This document shows, one piece after another, positions 51,645 to 63,500 of a stretch of 64,000 bases of DNA (its first letter is position 1; each line of letters begins with the position of its first letter). The translations under genes and the position numbers were made by a program. Below the pieces are notes generated by a model, which was not told the DNA's origin, searched no databases, and was given only the letters and a program-made list of their open reading frames with translations. Where the stretch lies: NCBI RefSeq assembly GCF_030384665.1, contig NC_083674.1, positions 1,302,001-1,366,000 on the forward strand, given 5' to 3'. This DNA is from Lodderomyces elongisporus (lineage: Eukaryota > Ascomycota > Pichiomycetes > Serinales > Debaryomycetaceae).

Positions 51645-52184
51645 TTAGTTTTGACGTGGTTTAGTAATTCCATCGTGTATAAAGTAATAAACAATTGTAC
51701 CATCGTCATTAATCATGGCTATGGTTATGCGACCAACTCTATCTTTCCCGTTTATGTTTTTTATTCTAGTCCATTTATTTGGTGTGTTTGTTGTTTTAGT
51801 TGTGGTTAAATCAGTTTGATTGGATATTATTGGTTCTTTATCAGTTTTATCTTCTTTTGATTGTGAATTGAGAGATTCGTTAATGGGGGTCTTAAGGTCA
51901 CCTTCACGTTGAGTTATATCTTTAATTTCTTCAAACCACGTATTTATCTCCTCAACACTCAACTTGGTGTTCAATAATCGTTTGCAAACCACCCATTCTC
52001 GTCTTTTGTTCTTGTCGACGACGTCGTCGTCGTCGTCGACGTCGTCGTCTGTGGGTACTAGTTCCTGAGGAGGCAATCCACTCACAATATGATCATTGTG
52101 CAGCGTGACCTCGGTCCAGAGGTTGTAATGAATAAGATTGAGTCGCACCTGTTCTGATGGCGTGGTTCCAAATGTGCCTGTCAT
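51645..52184 (-). CDS. SEN15: tRNA-splicing endonuclease subunit Sen15
   Basis: Predicted 179 residues from the ATG at 52182-52184; the frame extends one codon to a TTG that is not used. Sen15 is a structural subunit of the heterotetrameric tRNA intron endonuclease (Sen2-Sen34-Sen54-Sen15). The C-terminal IAMINDDGTIVYYFIHDGITKPRQN matches the end of S. cerevisiae Sen15 (INDDGTIVYYF ... KPK/R-N) almost residue for residue, and the N-terminal VRLNLIHYNLWTEVTL matches its NNLLYFQMWTEVEI. Between them is an acidic insertion (DDDVDDDDDVVD) from a GTC microsatellite and a Thr/Asn-rich linker, making it longer than the 128-residue yeast protein. Small and divergent family, but the C-terminal match is decisive. 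Confidence 0.92.
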   Translation of the reverse strand: MTGTFGTTPSEQVRLNLIHYNLWTEVTLHNDHIVSGLPPQELVPTDDDVDDDDDVVDKNKRREWVVCKRLLNTKLSVEEINTWFEEIKDITQREGDLKTPINESLNSQSKEDKTDKEPIISNQTDLTTTKTTNTPNKWTRIKNINGKDRVGRITIAMINDDGTIVYYFIHDGITKPRQN

Positions 52185-52953
52185 CAATATAAAATTGAAA
52201 ATGAAATTGAAATTGAAAATGAAAAGAAAAAGTTAAAACGTGGTGAACCTGTAAATTGATAAAGAGACGGGAAAATGTATAGTTAATGGGGATGGAAGAT
52301 TCTAATTTTGTTTTTTTGGGATAGACGGTAGGGGACTAGGATATAAATATCGTAATATTCAAGATTCTCTTGATCATCGCAACATTCATCAAATATTTTA
52401 GCATTCTAAAGTATAATTGTTCGCGCGTATATAAATTATTTCAAGATTCTTTCTGCCAGAATTATAAAATCTTACACCAGATGTATTTGACTATTGCTTA
52501 GAGTTGGATACTGAGATTTATGAGAATGAAGAGGTGGAAGCTAGAAAGCAGGATTATAGAATTGAAAAAAAAAAAAAAAAAAAAAAAAGAAAAAGAAAAA
52601 ATTCGACCAAGACTAAACTATAGTGCAAATACATACAGTGCTACTGAGTATTTGGCAAACTTTGAATAGTTTAGGTGTAGGTGTAGGGAATGAAGTAGAC
52701 ATTAACACAATTGATGACTCGTATTTTTGCAATGATAGTTTCAACAGTTAACGACATTACCAATTCCGCGTCTTCAAAAAGTTTGTGATTGAGGTTCCTG
52801 ATAAAAGTGTATAGATTTATAAATAAGTATATATATATATATATAAAGGAGATAAGACATGTAATGCAAGAGAAATGAGTTAATTAATAGCATTTCTATT
52901 GCTAAGAAACAGTCTAGTTGGGAAGTATAGGTACATACATATACATATATACG

Positions 52954-52987
<34 letters not shown>

Positions 52988-54193
52988 TGTTTGTGTGTAT
53001 GTGGTAACAGTAGCTTTTCCTATATGTTTTTCTTGTTGGTGACATTTTTAAAATAAGTTGATAAAGACACCAGAGATAAGGTAGTATATGTTATTGTAAA
53101 GATGATGATTGTATATTTTTGTACAATAAATCTATTGGTTTCTTTTCCTTTTGTGTATGTGCCCATTCAAGATAAACAGTTGTGGCAGATGAAAATATAT
53201 CTGTATATCTTTTGGTCAAAGTAAATGGACTGGGAAAGAAGAGAGTGAGAAAGAGAGAGAGAGTTGGGCTGTGGGGGGGGGGGAGGGATGGCAAAAATTA
53301 CAATTACATTTCCTCTTTGGGAATAATTGTGGCAGGTGACGTTTATACATTGTCTTGAAAAAATATTATTATTTTTTATTTTTTGATTGCATAATTAATG
53401 TTTCTTTGTGCACTTTATTCAGCACTTGACAACAGCAGAAACCCCAAGTGACAGGTAAAGAGAGAGGAAGAGAAATTGAGGACATATCTCTTCCTCTCTC
53501 CTCCTCCACTTACCTCCACCCCACTCTCCCTCCCTTCCCCCCCTTTCATTTCCATTCAGTTTCTCTTTTTAAAATCATTCACACACAAAACTACAACCAC
53601 ATCTATTGCGTTATTGTTTACCAGGTTCATCTTTTAATAATAAACTTCTTATATAAAGCCTCTTTGTTTTCTTTGTTTAATAGGAGATGCATAATATATA
53701 TAACCACACCACTTTGCAGAGACATCCAAGTAATAAAATAAGAAGGAAGGAAGAAGAAAGAGGAAGAATGTAAGTTATCGATTGGTATTCCAGATGATTG
53801 GTTAATGGAATAGTGTGCGTGTACTTCAAACGTCCCACAGATTGCATCACATCATCTACAGATTATCGATCGATATATGTACTACTGGTATCTTTTTTTT
53901 TTCCGTATTTTATCTCATCCTTTTAAATGTGATTGTAAATGGTAAATGGTAAATGGTAAATGTAATTTATTTCTTTTCTGTTGTAGTTCTCTATGTTTAA
54001 ATAGGTGAGACTGGATAATGTATTACAGCAAGAGATGGTCAAAACAAAGAAACTTTACAAAAAAAAAAAAAAATTGAAAAAACTTAAACTTATACAAGGT
54101 TTGATGATGGTGATGATAATATCTCAAGACAATTGTCGTGCCCCTACCATTTGTTTTTGTAAGGAAATAAAAGCATACAATATTTTTTAGTTT

Positions 54194-54235
54194 ACAGACA
54201 GACACAGACAGACACAGACACAGACAGACAGACAG
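54194..54235. repeat. (CAGA/CACAGA)n microsatellite
   Basis: Interleaved CAGA and CACAGA units over 42 bases in the long gene-free region. Confidence 0.85.
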
Positions 54236-55707
54236 CATAAATAAAATATTTCAACAAAAAAGAAATTACTCGGAATTATAAAATCAAGATCTCCAAAATG
54301 AAAAAAAAAAAAAAAATGAAAAATCAAATTTTTTTCTTTTCATTTTTTAGGCAATACGAAAGTAACATTTGAAGTAAACTAAGAACGTATACATGCAATT
54401 TGAGTATTGAATTCAACAGCCATTCACCTTCCTTCTTCCTTCTAAAAACTATAAGTAGTATGTTTCCTACAGATGTTCCAAACAAAGGTTGAGAATCTGT
54501 TTCCTTCGTGTACGCTGTGCATTCATTAAAAGTCTGGAACCATCTTTGCCTTTTATATTTTCTTATTTTGTGCTTTGTATTTGCATTGTATTTGCATTGT
54601 ATTTGCATTGTACAATAGCTTTATACTGCGCAAAACATTAAAAAAAAAAGGAGAATAGGAAAGAAAGGACAATTAGTAACTTTATATTTCCCTATAAACA
54701 CACTCTTTTGACGATAAGAACAAAGAAGACAAACCACATGTTTCAGAAAAGTATTGTGTTATTAAATCCGTCAATAACACTTGCACTGCCTACTCTGCTG
54801 TTGCTGCTGCTTTCTTTTATTTATTTTTTTTGCTCTCTGCTTCTTGAAGCTGGAGAGAAAACAAAAATGTAACAATAAGTTACAAACATCTCTGAAACAT
54901 TATGGTCAAGCATAGTAATGGGACTATATCCGACTAGCACCATATCTGTATATATATATATATATATATTGAGCTGCCTTTTGAACAAAATAACACAAAC
55001 AAAGCTAGACGAACAACAAAGTTTACAACACAGTTTGCAACAGTCAAACTAACACCCAGGTATTGATTGCCTCCTCTCCTTATCATATTTCTTTCTTCCT
55101 TTTCCTTTTCCTTTGTCTCTTTTTTTAAAAAAAAAAATATAATAATAAAATTTAAAGAAAGAAAGAATCAGACGTTTTTCATGCAATGACAAATCCACTT
55201 GAATCTTAATTCCCCCATTTTAACCTCAGCTACTTCACTCTTGTATCTAAAACACCAATACCATACACAACTTTTTTTTTTGTCTTATCATTTGTAAATG
55301 TCCACTTTTTTGATCCTCAGTATTCAACAAGTCAAGTCAAATCAAATCAATCACAATGAGAAATTAAATCAGTTGTAGTTTTCAAGTCCCAATTACAGAA
55401 ATAAAAAAAAAATGAAAAAAAAAAACAAAAAAAAAAACAAAATTACAAAACACAAAAAAAAACATTTCTCTATTGTCCTTTTTTAAAAAACCTTTACCTC
55501 CTTCTACCTCCTCTGCCTCCTTTACCTTTACCTCCTTTTCCTTCAAACTTCCGATATACTTACAATTGACAGAGCAGATCGATGCACGACGATTATCTTT
55601 ATATAAAGATGCATAACCAAAACTAACTTCAACACTGGCAATCTGGTACAAAGAAAACAAAGAAAAAATACAAGAAATTGAACACAATTGATTTGTTAAT
55701 TAATTAG

Positions 55708-55749
55708 ATATGGTATGTATGTATGTATATACATACATACATACCATAT
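55708..55749. repeat. 42-bp perfect palindrome
   Basis: Two 21-base arms, starting ATATGGTATGTATG on the left and ending CATACATACCATAT on the right, are exact reverse complements with no spacer (centre between 55728 and 55729). The inner part is a TATG/CATA repeat but the ATATGG/CCATAT ends are unique, so the symmetry goes beyond a simple microsatellite. Confidence 0.95.
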
Positions 55750-56501
55750 ATACAGGTGTAATTGAAAACTGGAGTCTAATAAGGAATGCCATTTAAAATA
55801 GAGAGTAGAATATAAGAGAATCCAAAAGAAAGAAAGAAAATTATTTAAACCAAGCGTATCCCAGATCAGCTCATTTTTGCAGATTTTAAAAAATCATTCC
55901 ACTTATCAACTGACATATACATTATCATCCTCATCATCATCATCTCCATCAGGGTTCAGGTAATATTATTATTCAAATTTTACTCCCCATTCTTCTTCTT
56001 GCTTGACATACTACAACTCCGTCGTATATTTTATTTGGACCAACAATTAGAATCAACTGCCCCATAATCGTCGTCGGTGCTTAAATAATACTAATAATAA
56101 CAAAAACAACAACAACTCCAATATAATAATCTTTCACATATTTCCAAACGCCACGAAACGTCACCAATTACTATCAGTTGTTTGCTGCCGCTTTTACTCA
56201 TTAATCTCTATTTATTTTATTTTATTCTTCACGCCCAAACAAGTGACACTCTTGTTTTCTTCCCACCTTCCACTAAAGCCTACCTTTTCAAAAGCATAAA
56301 GAAGTACGCCGCGATATACATTTCCGCTTCTGAACTTAATCATAACCAAAGCGTCGCGAGTTTGCCCTTCCATTAACTACTGAAGACGCCCAGTCGCATA
56401 CTATACACATTATTCAAATACCTGCAAGTGCTGCTGCCGCTTTGCAAGAAAATAAAATAAAAAAATAAGAAAATAAGAAAGAAGAAAAAAAAAAAATAAT
56501 C

Positions 56502-57995
56502 ATGATGAGTGCAGCTGCTATTTCACTTCCTAAAGAGTCTTCATCTCAGAATAAATCGGCATTGTCATTGTCCTCGTCGTCGTCATCATCGTCAACTTTG
56601 GCAAATATTAGATCAAAGTACAGATCAAGCACAGCACAATCTGCATCGTCTAAACCGTTGCCCAGTTTGAACCCAAGCCTAAACTCGAGTTCTTCCAGTT
56701 CTCTCGCTAGTTTTAATTCCGGTTCGGTTGCACAATTACCCAATTCATCTGCACACAACTCGCGGTCTAACCATGTATTTGCAAAGAGCAGCAATTTACA
56801 TAAATATACTTCACTGTCCCACCAAAGTTCATTTGCAAACTCTGATGATACACATAGCTTAGCCAGTACCGTATCTAACCACAGCTCAAGCAACCACACA
56901 TTACCTTCAACAACAGAATCTTACCAACACCAGAACAAGCATCAGAATCACCAACACCAAAACCGGAACCACCACGGCAGAAAGCAGAGTATTGACAAAT
57001 TGTTACCTGATTCAAATAAATCAAATTTGCCAATCGATCTCATTACACCAGCATATAATCTTGAACGAGTCCAAACCACAATGTCATATACCGAGGAGTT
57101 TCTAGAGAATCCTGTTCAGTATCGTGCGCAACTCAACTTGTCGCAGCATGAAATAGATATGGTGAGGTATACATGGAACAAGATGTTGATGGAAGATAAA
57201 TCAAATAGACCAAATAGAATGCCAGGACAGTTTCCTGATCTGGGCTTTACTCCAACCACAGAGACTCCGAATTGTTCATCCGTGTCATTGAGTTTATTTT
57301 GTCGACAGCTTTACATGAATTTGCTAGCAAGAGACCCAGAGTTGGAGAAGATGTTTCCCTCTATTAAGCACCAATCGATAAGTTTTGCTGGCGTAATGAC
57401 ATTGATTGTATCGCAATTGGAGAACTTGTCTGTACTTCAGTCCTATTTTATCAGTCTCGCAAAGAAACATTCGAGGGTATTGGGTATTGAACCACCACAA
57501 TTTGAACTTATGGGTGAAGCCTTGATCCAAACGTTTAAGGAACGTTTTGGAAATCAATTCACACTAGAGTTGGAGATACTTTGGATTAAAGTGTTTTTAT
57601 TTCTTGCAAACTCATTGATGCAAATGGGAATAGACCCGGTGTTGAAGCCAGAACTTGTTGAATTCCAGCTCCCGCACCAACAACAACTGCACCAACTGCA
57701 ACAGTATCAATATCAACATCAACATGAAGTTCAGTCTCTACACAAACATGCTAGTAGTCTGGCAGATATGAGTGATGCAAACAGTTTTGTGGTTAATGAT
57801 GCCGACTCTTTTCTTACCAATGCCACATCAATTAGCCATGTTCCTATCAATGGTAGCACACTGACCAAAAAGACGTTTCCAACAAAGGATGTTGCTTTAC
57901 AGACTATTGAGCTGAAGACAGAAAAGAAAGTAAAGACATCGAGATTTAGCAAGATGAAGAAGAAGAAAAAGGGTGAGAATTGTGTAGTTGTGTAG
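56502..57995 (+). CDS. Globin-domain protein with C-terminal CaaX box
   Basis: Predicted 497 residues from ATG-ATG at 56502. The first 190 residues are Ser/Asn/His-rich low complexity. A globin fold covers about 212-380: helix A LSQHEIDMVRYTWNKM, helix B FCRQLYMNLLARDPELEKMFPSI (with the CD-corner Phe), distal region around H290/Q291 (KHQSISFAGVM), the proximal F-helix histidine H323 in SLAKKHSRVLGIEPPQF, and closing helices ALIQTFKERFG and LEILWIKVFLFLANSLM. The domain resembles S. cerevisiae YNL234W, a haem-binding globin-like protein. The C-terminus is TSRFSKMKKKKKGENCVVV, a polybasic stretch followed by C-V-V-V, the layout of Ras-type prenylated tails. Membrane anchoring is inferred. Role unknown: oxygen, NO or redox sensing are possible. 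Confidence 0.9.
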   Translation: MMSAAAISLPKESSSQNKSALSLSSSSSSSSTLANIRSKYRSSTAQSASSKPLPSLNPSLNSSSSSSLASFNSGSVAQLPNSSAHNSRSNHVFAKSSNLHKYTSLSHQSSFANSDDTHSLASTVSNHSSSNHTLPSTTESYQHQNKHQNHQHQNRNHHGRKQSIDKLLPDSNKSNLPIDLITPAYNLERVQTTMSYTEEFLENPVQYRAQLNLSQHEIDMVRYTWNKMLMEDKSNRPNRMPGQFPDLGFTPTTETPNCSSVSLSLFCRQLYMNLLARDPELEKMFPSIKHQSISFAGVMTLIVSQLENLSVLQSYFISLAKKHSRVLGIEPPQFELMGEALIQTFKERFGNQFTLELEILWIKVFLFLANSLMQMGIDPVLKPELVEFQLPHQQQLHQLQQYQYQHQHEVQSLHKHASSLADMSDANSFVVNDADSFLTNATSISHVPINGSTLTKKTFPTKDVALQTIELKTEKKVKTSRFSKMKKKKKGENCVVV

Positions 57996-59490
57996 TGCTC
58001 GAAACTTTTTGTATTTTGCAAATTGATATTTATTCACTTTTGTGGTATTGTTGTAATATTCACTTTTATTTCCCTCCTCAAACTAATTTGCAAATCCAAA
58101 GTAAACTAAATTTTTAACAAATTTTTCAACATAATAAAAATAGAAAGGTTTATTGTATCACGTGATAATACTCGTTCATGGTCTAATCCTACTATTTTTT
58201 TTTCCTCTCGTCCTTTTTCTCCTCTTTTTTTTTTCTTTTAATTTTGGCTTCACATTAAAAAGCCCTTTCATTTTATCGTGTACCACGCGACGTGACGCGT
58301 ACTTTCTCCCTCTCTCTCTATTCATAAGTTATTCTTTTTTTTTACTGCAAAGTGCGCATCATCTTTTTTTGTTTTGTCCTTATATTAATGATTCTCCCTT
58401 TCGAGTTTCTTGGAGAATAAATTCTGAAACAGACTAGAACCAGCAAGATAGTTTCAAGTATTTCTTTATTACATACTTATGATTGTAAAATATACATCAT
58501 ATGAAAACCTCATTACACCGTTACTGTCTAGCATACTATATTTTGCTTTTACTACAGAAAATATACAACAAACATTAACAGCTGTATTTTGAAACTCGTG
58601 TAATCACCTACTTAGATCAAAATAGAAAAATATAGAATGAAAATTTTAAAACCCAACAATTAGCCTTCCTAATTGGGAATAATTATTTGCGTGTAACAAT
58701 CAGTTCACTAATAAAAGTTTTTTTTTTAATTTTTTTTTTATTTCTTTTTTTTTGGGGGGGGGGAGGGAAGGCGCCTTTAAAATTTATTTCAATTTATTTA
58801 TTGAAAAAAGAGTCGACCTTGTATGCCGTACATCCATAGTAAACCAGTATACTATACCTTCTCCAATTTTGTTCTTTATGAATTCCTTCTTTATTTTTAA
58901 ATTTTTTTTAAATTTTTTTTGGATTTTTTTGGATTTTTCAAGATTTGGAGGTTTGGTGGGTTTTTCTACTAATCGATAGTTTGAGCCGCCACAAGTCAAT
59001 TTTTATAGTAGACTTCCTTTTTGCTACTGAAAATAAAACAAAGAAACAAAGAAAGAAAGAAATAAATAAATAAAATAGAACAGATTAAAGAAACCTTTCC
59101 TTCTCCACCATTAAAGAGTTCTACCCTGGGGATATAAGTCTCATTTACCCTTTGTCTACGGAAAATTTTATATCTATTTATACTACAACTATCACCACCA
59201 TCTATTCATCATTCATTAACCAATATCCATTATTCAGCATAGGATATAGTGCCCATTTTTTTTAAAATCTTCCACCAACCAATTCATCCTCAACCACCCC
59301 TTCTTTCATACTTTGCTCCAACACAGTCTTGGTTCTCTAATTATTTTCATTCCAATTCTTCCTTTTTTATTTGTTTTTGTTTATATTTTTTTTTTACTTT
59401 ACCTTATTTTTCCCCCCTCCCACTCCCATTTGTTCTTTATCTGTAACAACTCCTTCCCTACCGCATTAAAGCATTTGCCATAATTGCCAA
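57996..59490. other. Intergenic, no gene seen
   Basis: 1.5 kb between the globin gene and the large low-complexity gene. T-rich tracts are frequent (58196-58240, 58719-58753) and a 10-G run sits at 58754-58763. No supported open frame. Confidence 0.6.
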
Positions 59491-60470
59491 ATGTCATCAA
59501 ACACATATGAAGACTCCAACTTTGATGAATTCTTTTCGGAAGACAACTTTTACTCATCGTGTAATACGGGAAACAGCTCACAGCATATAAAAAAGGTACG
59601 AGAATCCGTACTGATTCCACACTCTTTGAGTACACGAAGTATTAAGGATGGTCTTAATGGAACTATCAATACGAAAGGAACTGGAAATGGAAATGGAAAT
59701 GGAAATGGAGCCAACTCATTAAAGAATGCAAGAGGATTGTCATCATTAAATAATAGAACATCAATCATTAAATCTTCACCATCATTAAAAGCATTGGAAA
59801 GCATACTAAATGAAAAAAGCAAAAGTCACCTGAGTCCAAAACCACTTGTTAATGAGACCTTGGAAGAGGAAGACGAGGAAGAAGAGGAATATGGAAAACA
59901 AAACAAGAACAAGAACAAGAACAAGAACGAAAATGGAAATGGAAATGGAAATGGAAATGAGAAGGAGGTGGGGCTGGTGAAGTACGAAAAAGTAGAGTTT
60001 CCACCAAAGAAATCACAAGTGAGCAAGACTCAAGTATCACCAACTCCTCCTCCACCACCACCACAGACAAAAACGGCTCAAACTGTTTTGGCTGCTCCTG
60101 TAAGCTTTAAAAACTTGAACAAGACCAACGATACTTTAACCTCTTTACAAACATTTGAGACAGCTACCGAATCACTAGACTCTCTGAGCCCCAAAAAACA
60201 ACTTCATCAACAGCATCTGCATAACAACGAACAAAACTCAGTAAGATCACATCATGCAACAAAGTCTATGGTATCAACAATCAGTGGAAGTGGATACAGC
60301 ACAGATGATACACCCATTCTTCAACAGCCACCAACACTTCAGACATTTGTACCACACTCATTTGACTCCCCCTTGTTGAAAGTTGTGGAAACTGGTAGTG
60401 CTCCTGCATACGACACCTCTGCTTCAGCTGGTGCTACCGTTTCTCCTACTTCTCCACTACCACCACTACC

Positions 60471-60506
<36 letters not shown>

Positions 60507-63500
60507 CTTACCCAATAAAGACGATCACACGTGGATTGATGACTCAACTATTTCATACATGGACGAATCACAAAATACAATCGGCAAGAATCCTGATGGG
60601 GAAAAACAAAAACCAAATCATGCTCGTACAAATAACTCACATAGCGATGCGGTTACCGAAACAGGCGTGTCGCTGAAAAATAAAAATGATAAAAATGGCG
60701 CACAAAAGAAATTTACGAACCCAACTAATAATCCCACCATCACTACCAATTCTAACACCGACACCACAGTTGGTTTGACAAATATTAATTCTCTTTCACC
60801 CCCAAACAAACTGCTGGATGGTGCAGATAACTCCTTACCAACACAATTATCTAATACAAACACCGCCACCAATCATTTTAGTACCTCGTTGGCCACACCT
60901 AACTCAGCCTCTTCCACCACAAACACCTCCTTCAAAACTAAGCCTCGAGGCACCTTCACACTGTTGTTGCGAGCAGAGACCCCTGCGCCCAGAACAACTA
61001 CATCGGCAGACTCTGAAAAAACAACATTGGGAAATTCTCCCTCACAGACATTTACACTGCACTTGAGAGACAAACCATTACCAGCAGTTGTTCACCATTC
61101 TTCAAAGTCAAGGCGTGATAGTTATCAATCAGAAGAGTTTGATCCTGAAGTGGACTATACAAGAAAATTTTCTACGACGCTGGAAGCAAAAACTAACACA
61201 TCTCCCTCACAACCAAAGACAAGTATGACTGGCTCTTCAACCACTGTGGGAAAATATAATGAATACAATGGCAACACTTTAACTTCTAATGCCAAAAGTC
61301 AGCAAAATCCAACCATCACCAATGCTTCTCCGCGAATGCCCAACAATAGGTCAAACTCTACATTTTCGCTCAATTTAACAAAAAAATCCAAAGGGAATGG
61401 CTCAGTACTGGATACCCGTTCAGCTCCACCTTTATTAAAGAAGAGAAGTGCAACGATGGATGATCTAAGTAAAGTTTCTATGCAAAATGGTGCAAAACAA
61501 CCAGAGGAGAAAAAGAAGTTTAGTTTTAAATCTCTCTTTAAATCAAAGTCCAAAAACCATTCTTTAAGTAAAGAAACTGGAAATAGCTCTTCTGCAAAGC
61601 AAAAGACATTTGCATCCAAATCAGTTTCTTCTACAAGTATTCCTGTTGAATCAAATGGGGGCGAAGAGAACTATAAATGGGGTAATTCACAGTTTGTGCC
61701 GGCTACTGGTACTAATGCTGCAAATGGTGGAAATTCTGCAATTTCAACAAATACTGCAAATAATGTTGATGCGAGTGTTGATGGTGATGGTGATGGTGAT
61801 GGTAATGATGAACATCTTCCACCACTTGTCAAGACTAAATCAAATACATCAATTATGAATGTTTTCCGCAAGAACAAATCTTTTGACCAATTGGATAAAA
61901 TGAGCAACAAAGCATTGAGAAATAGTAATGACATCAATCTGAATGAGTCAAAGAGTAAACTTCAACACAGCAATAATAAGAACAGTATCGTCTCAAAGAA
62001 TGCAAAGATCGATGCAAACGCAAAACAAAATAGTGCAGCGTCACCGATTGCAAAGCCAGGATCCATAAACTACATTCGTGAAGTGAGCGAGAACAGTATA
62101 ACCCCAATTCCTAAGATATCTCTTGACGGTCGGATATCCACATCAAGTCTGGACGATTTTGCTGATGCTGATGCAATGTCGTTTGAAAAAAGCAATGATG
62201 AAGAAAACTTTGACATTTATGATTCTAAAAACTTGACTCATGACCCACCAAAAAAAAGAGCAATGGGAACCTCATATGGAGAAGAAATACTGTTGGTGCA
62301 ACCATTGATTGACTCCACCCAATTTGGCTCTCCATTCAAAGTCAATTATCATTCTAACTCGCCAGAGCACAGGAAGCAAAAAACTGGGGTATTGACAAGC
62401 AATAGTGGTGGTAATAACAGTAATACTCTCAATAATGACAATAACAGCATTAGTGGCAAAAACAACAATAATGACCGAGATCGAATGGTTCGAGTTTCTA
62501 GGCCACCAAGAACTCGTCCATTGTCTTCAACTCCCTCGCCCAATCCTAATAGATACCCTAGTCTCAAAGATCACGGTAGTCAGAACAGCAAGGTACAACT
62601 GCTTGTTGGTGAAACGTTATTTCCTAGATCACTCAGTGCTCATGAAGTGGAGAGTATTGTTTCTTTGGAAAGATCGAGATCAATTCGTTCTGTGAAATCA
62701 AACAAGAGAAGTTCGTTTGTCAATTATGATGGAAGTGACGATAATATTATACAGTACAATGGTCCAGTATCGTCGCCACAGAATACTAGTATTGGTAGAA
62801 CCAACTCGATTTTGAGAAACTCCATAAGTATGAGCAATGTGAATAACGATGAAACGGAGGATAGTTTGATTGATGCGAATATATTGCAACTGAGTCCTTT
62901 TCCAAACTATTTGGAAGCAAGAGGAGAATCAGAAGGAAAATCAGAAGGAAAGTTGGAAAAGGAAGAACTCAAGGGAAATACCGGGGACGATAAAGTGCTT
63001 GATCTGCTTGATTATGATCAGTTTATGGAATTTAGTGAATTTCTTGACGTTGAGAATTTGAATTTTAACTACTCGCCATCTCAAATTAGGTCTGTTACAT
63101 CTAGTCCCAAGGCGGCGATTGATTTGAAGCATTCGTCTAGGAAAATAAGCGAGTTACTACAAGATGCTGACGCTGATGTTGATGTCGATGTTGATGTTAA
63201 AGCCGTTGGAAGGGATGATATGCTTGCATCATCAAATGCAACCAAACCAAATGCAAAACTGGTTTTGGCACTAACCCCAGAACCACAAGAGGTGGTAGAA
63301 AACCTGGTAGGTACACCTTCAATTGTGGTTACTGAAACTTTTGAACCTTTGCATATCAACCCCCTTACTCTGACAACATCTGAGCGTGAAATGACTCAGC
63401 CTTTCCCTACTCTGGTTGCATTTGACTCAAGAACTCCGTCTCCATCGCCATTATCCATGGAACGTAATGAGTCGCCGAAAACAAGCGTAGAAGTGGTTGA

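Larger units (their letters stand above)
52185..56501. other. 4.3-kb gene-free region
   Basis: The longest region without a supported gene in the window. It contains A24 at 52565-52588, TA-rich blocks near 52829-52846 and 52925-52988, an 11-G run at 53273-53283, CAGACA repeats, and a 42-bp perfect palindrome (separate entry). Short frames such as 54324-54608 and 55382-55687 on the minus strand are not convincing. A minus-strand segment at about 55581-55660 is bounded by strong splice-site-like signals and is discussed as a finding. Part of this is presumably the promoter of the globin gene. Confidence 0.5.

Noticed and set aside
55382..55687. 101-codon minus-strand frame as an unspliced gene
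   Set aside because: Its C-terminal third is a Phe run from A-rich DNA; only the exon-like central part merits a look and is reported as a finding.
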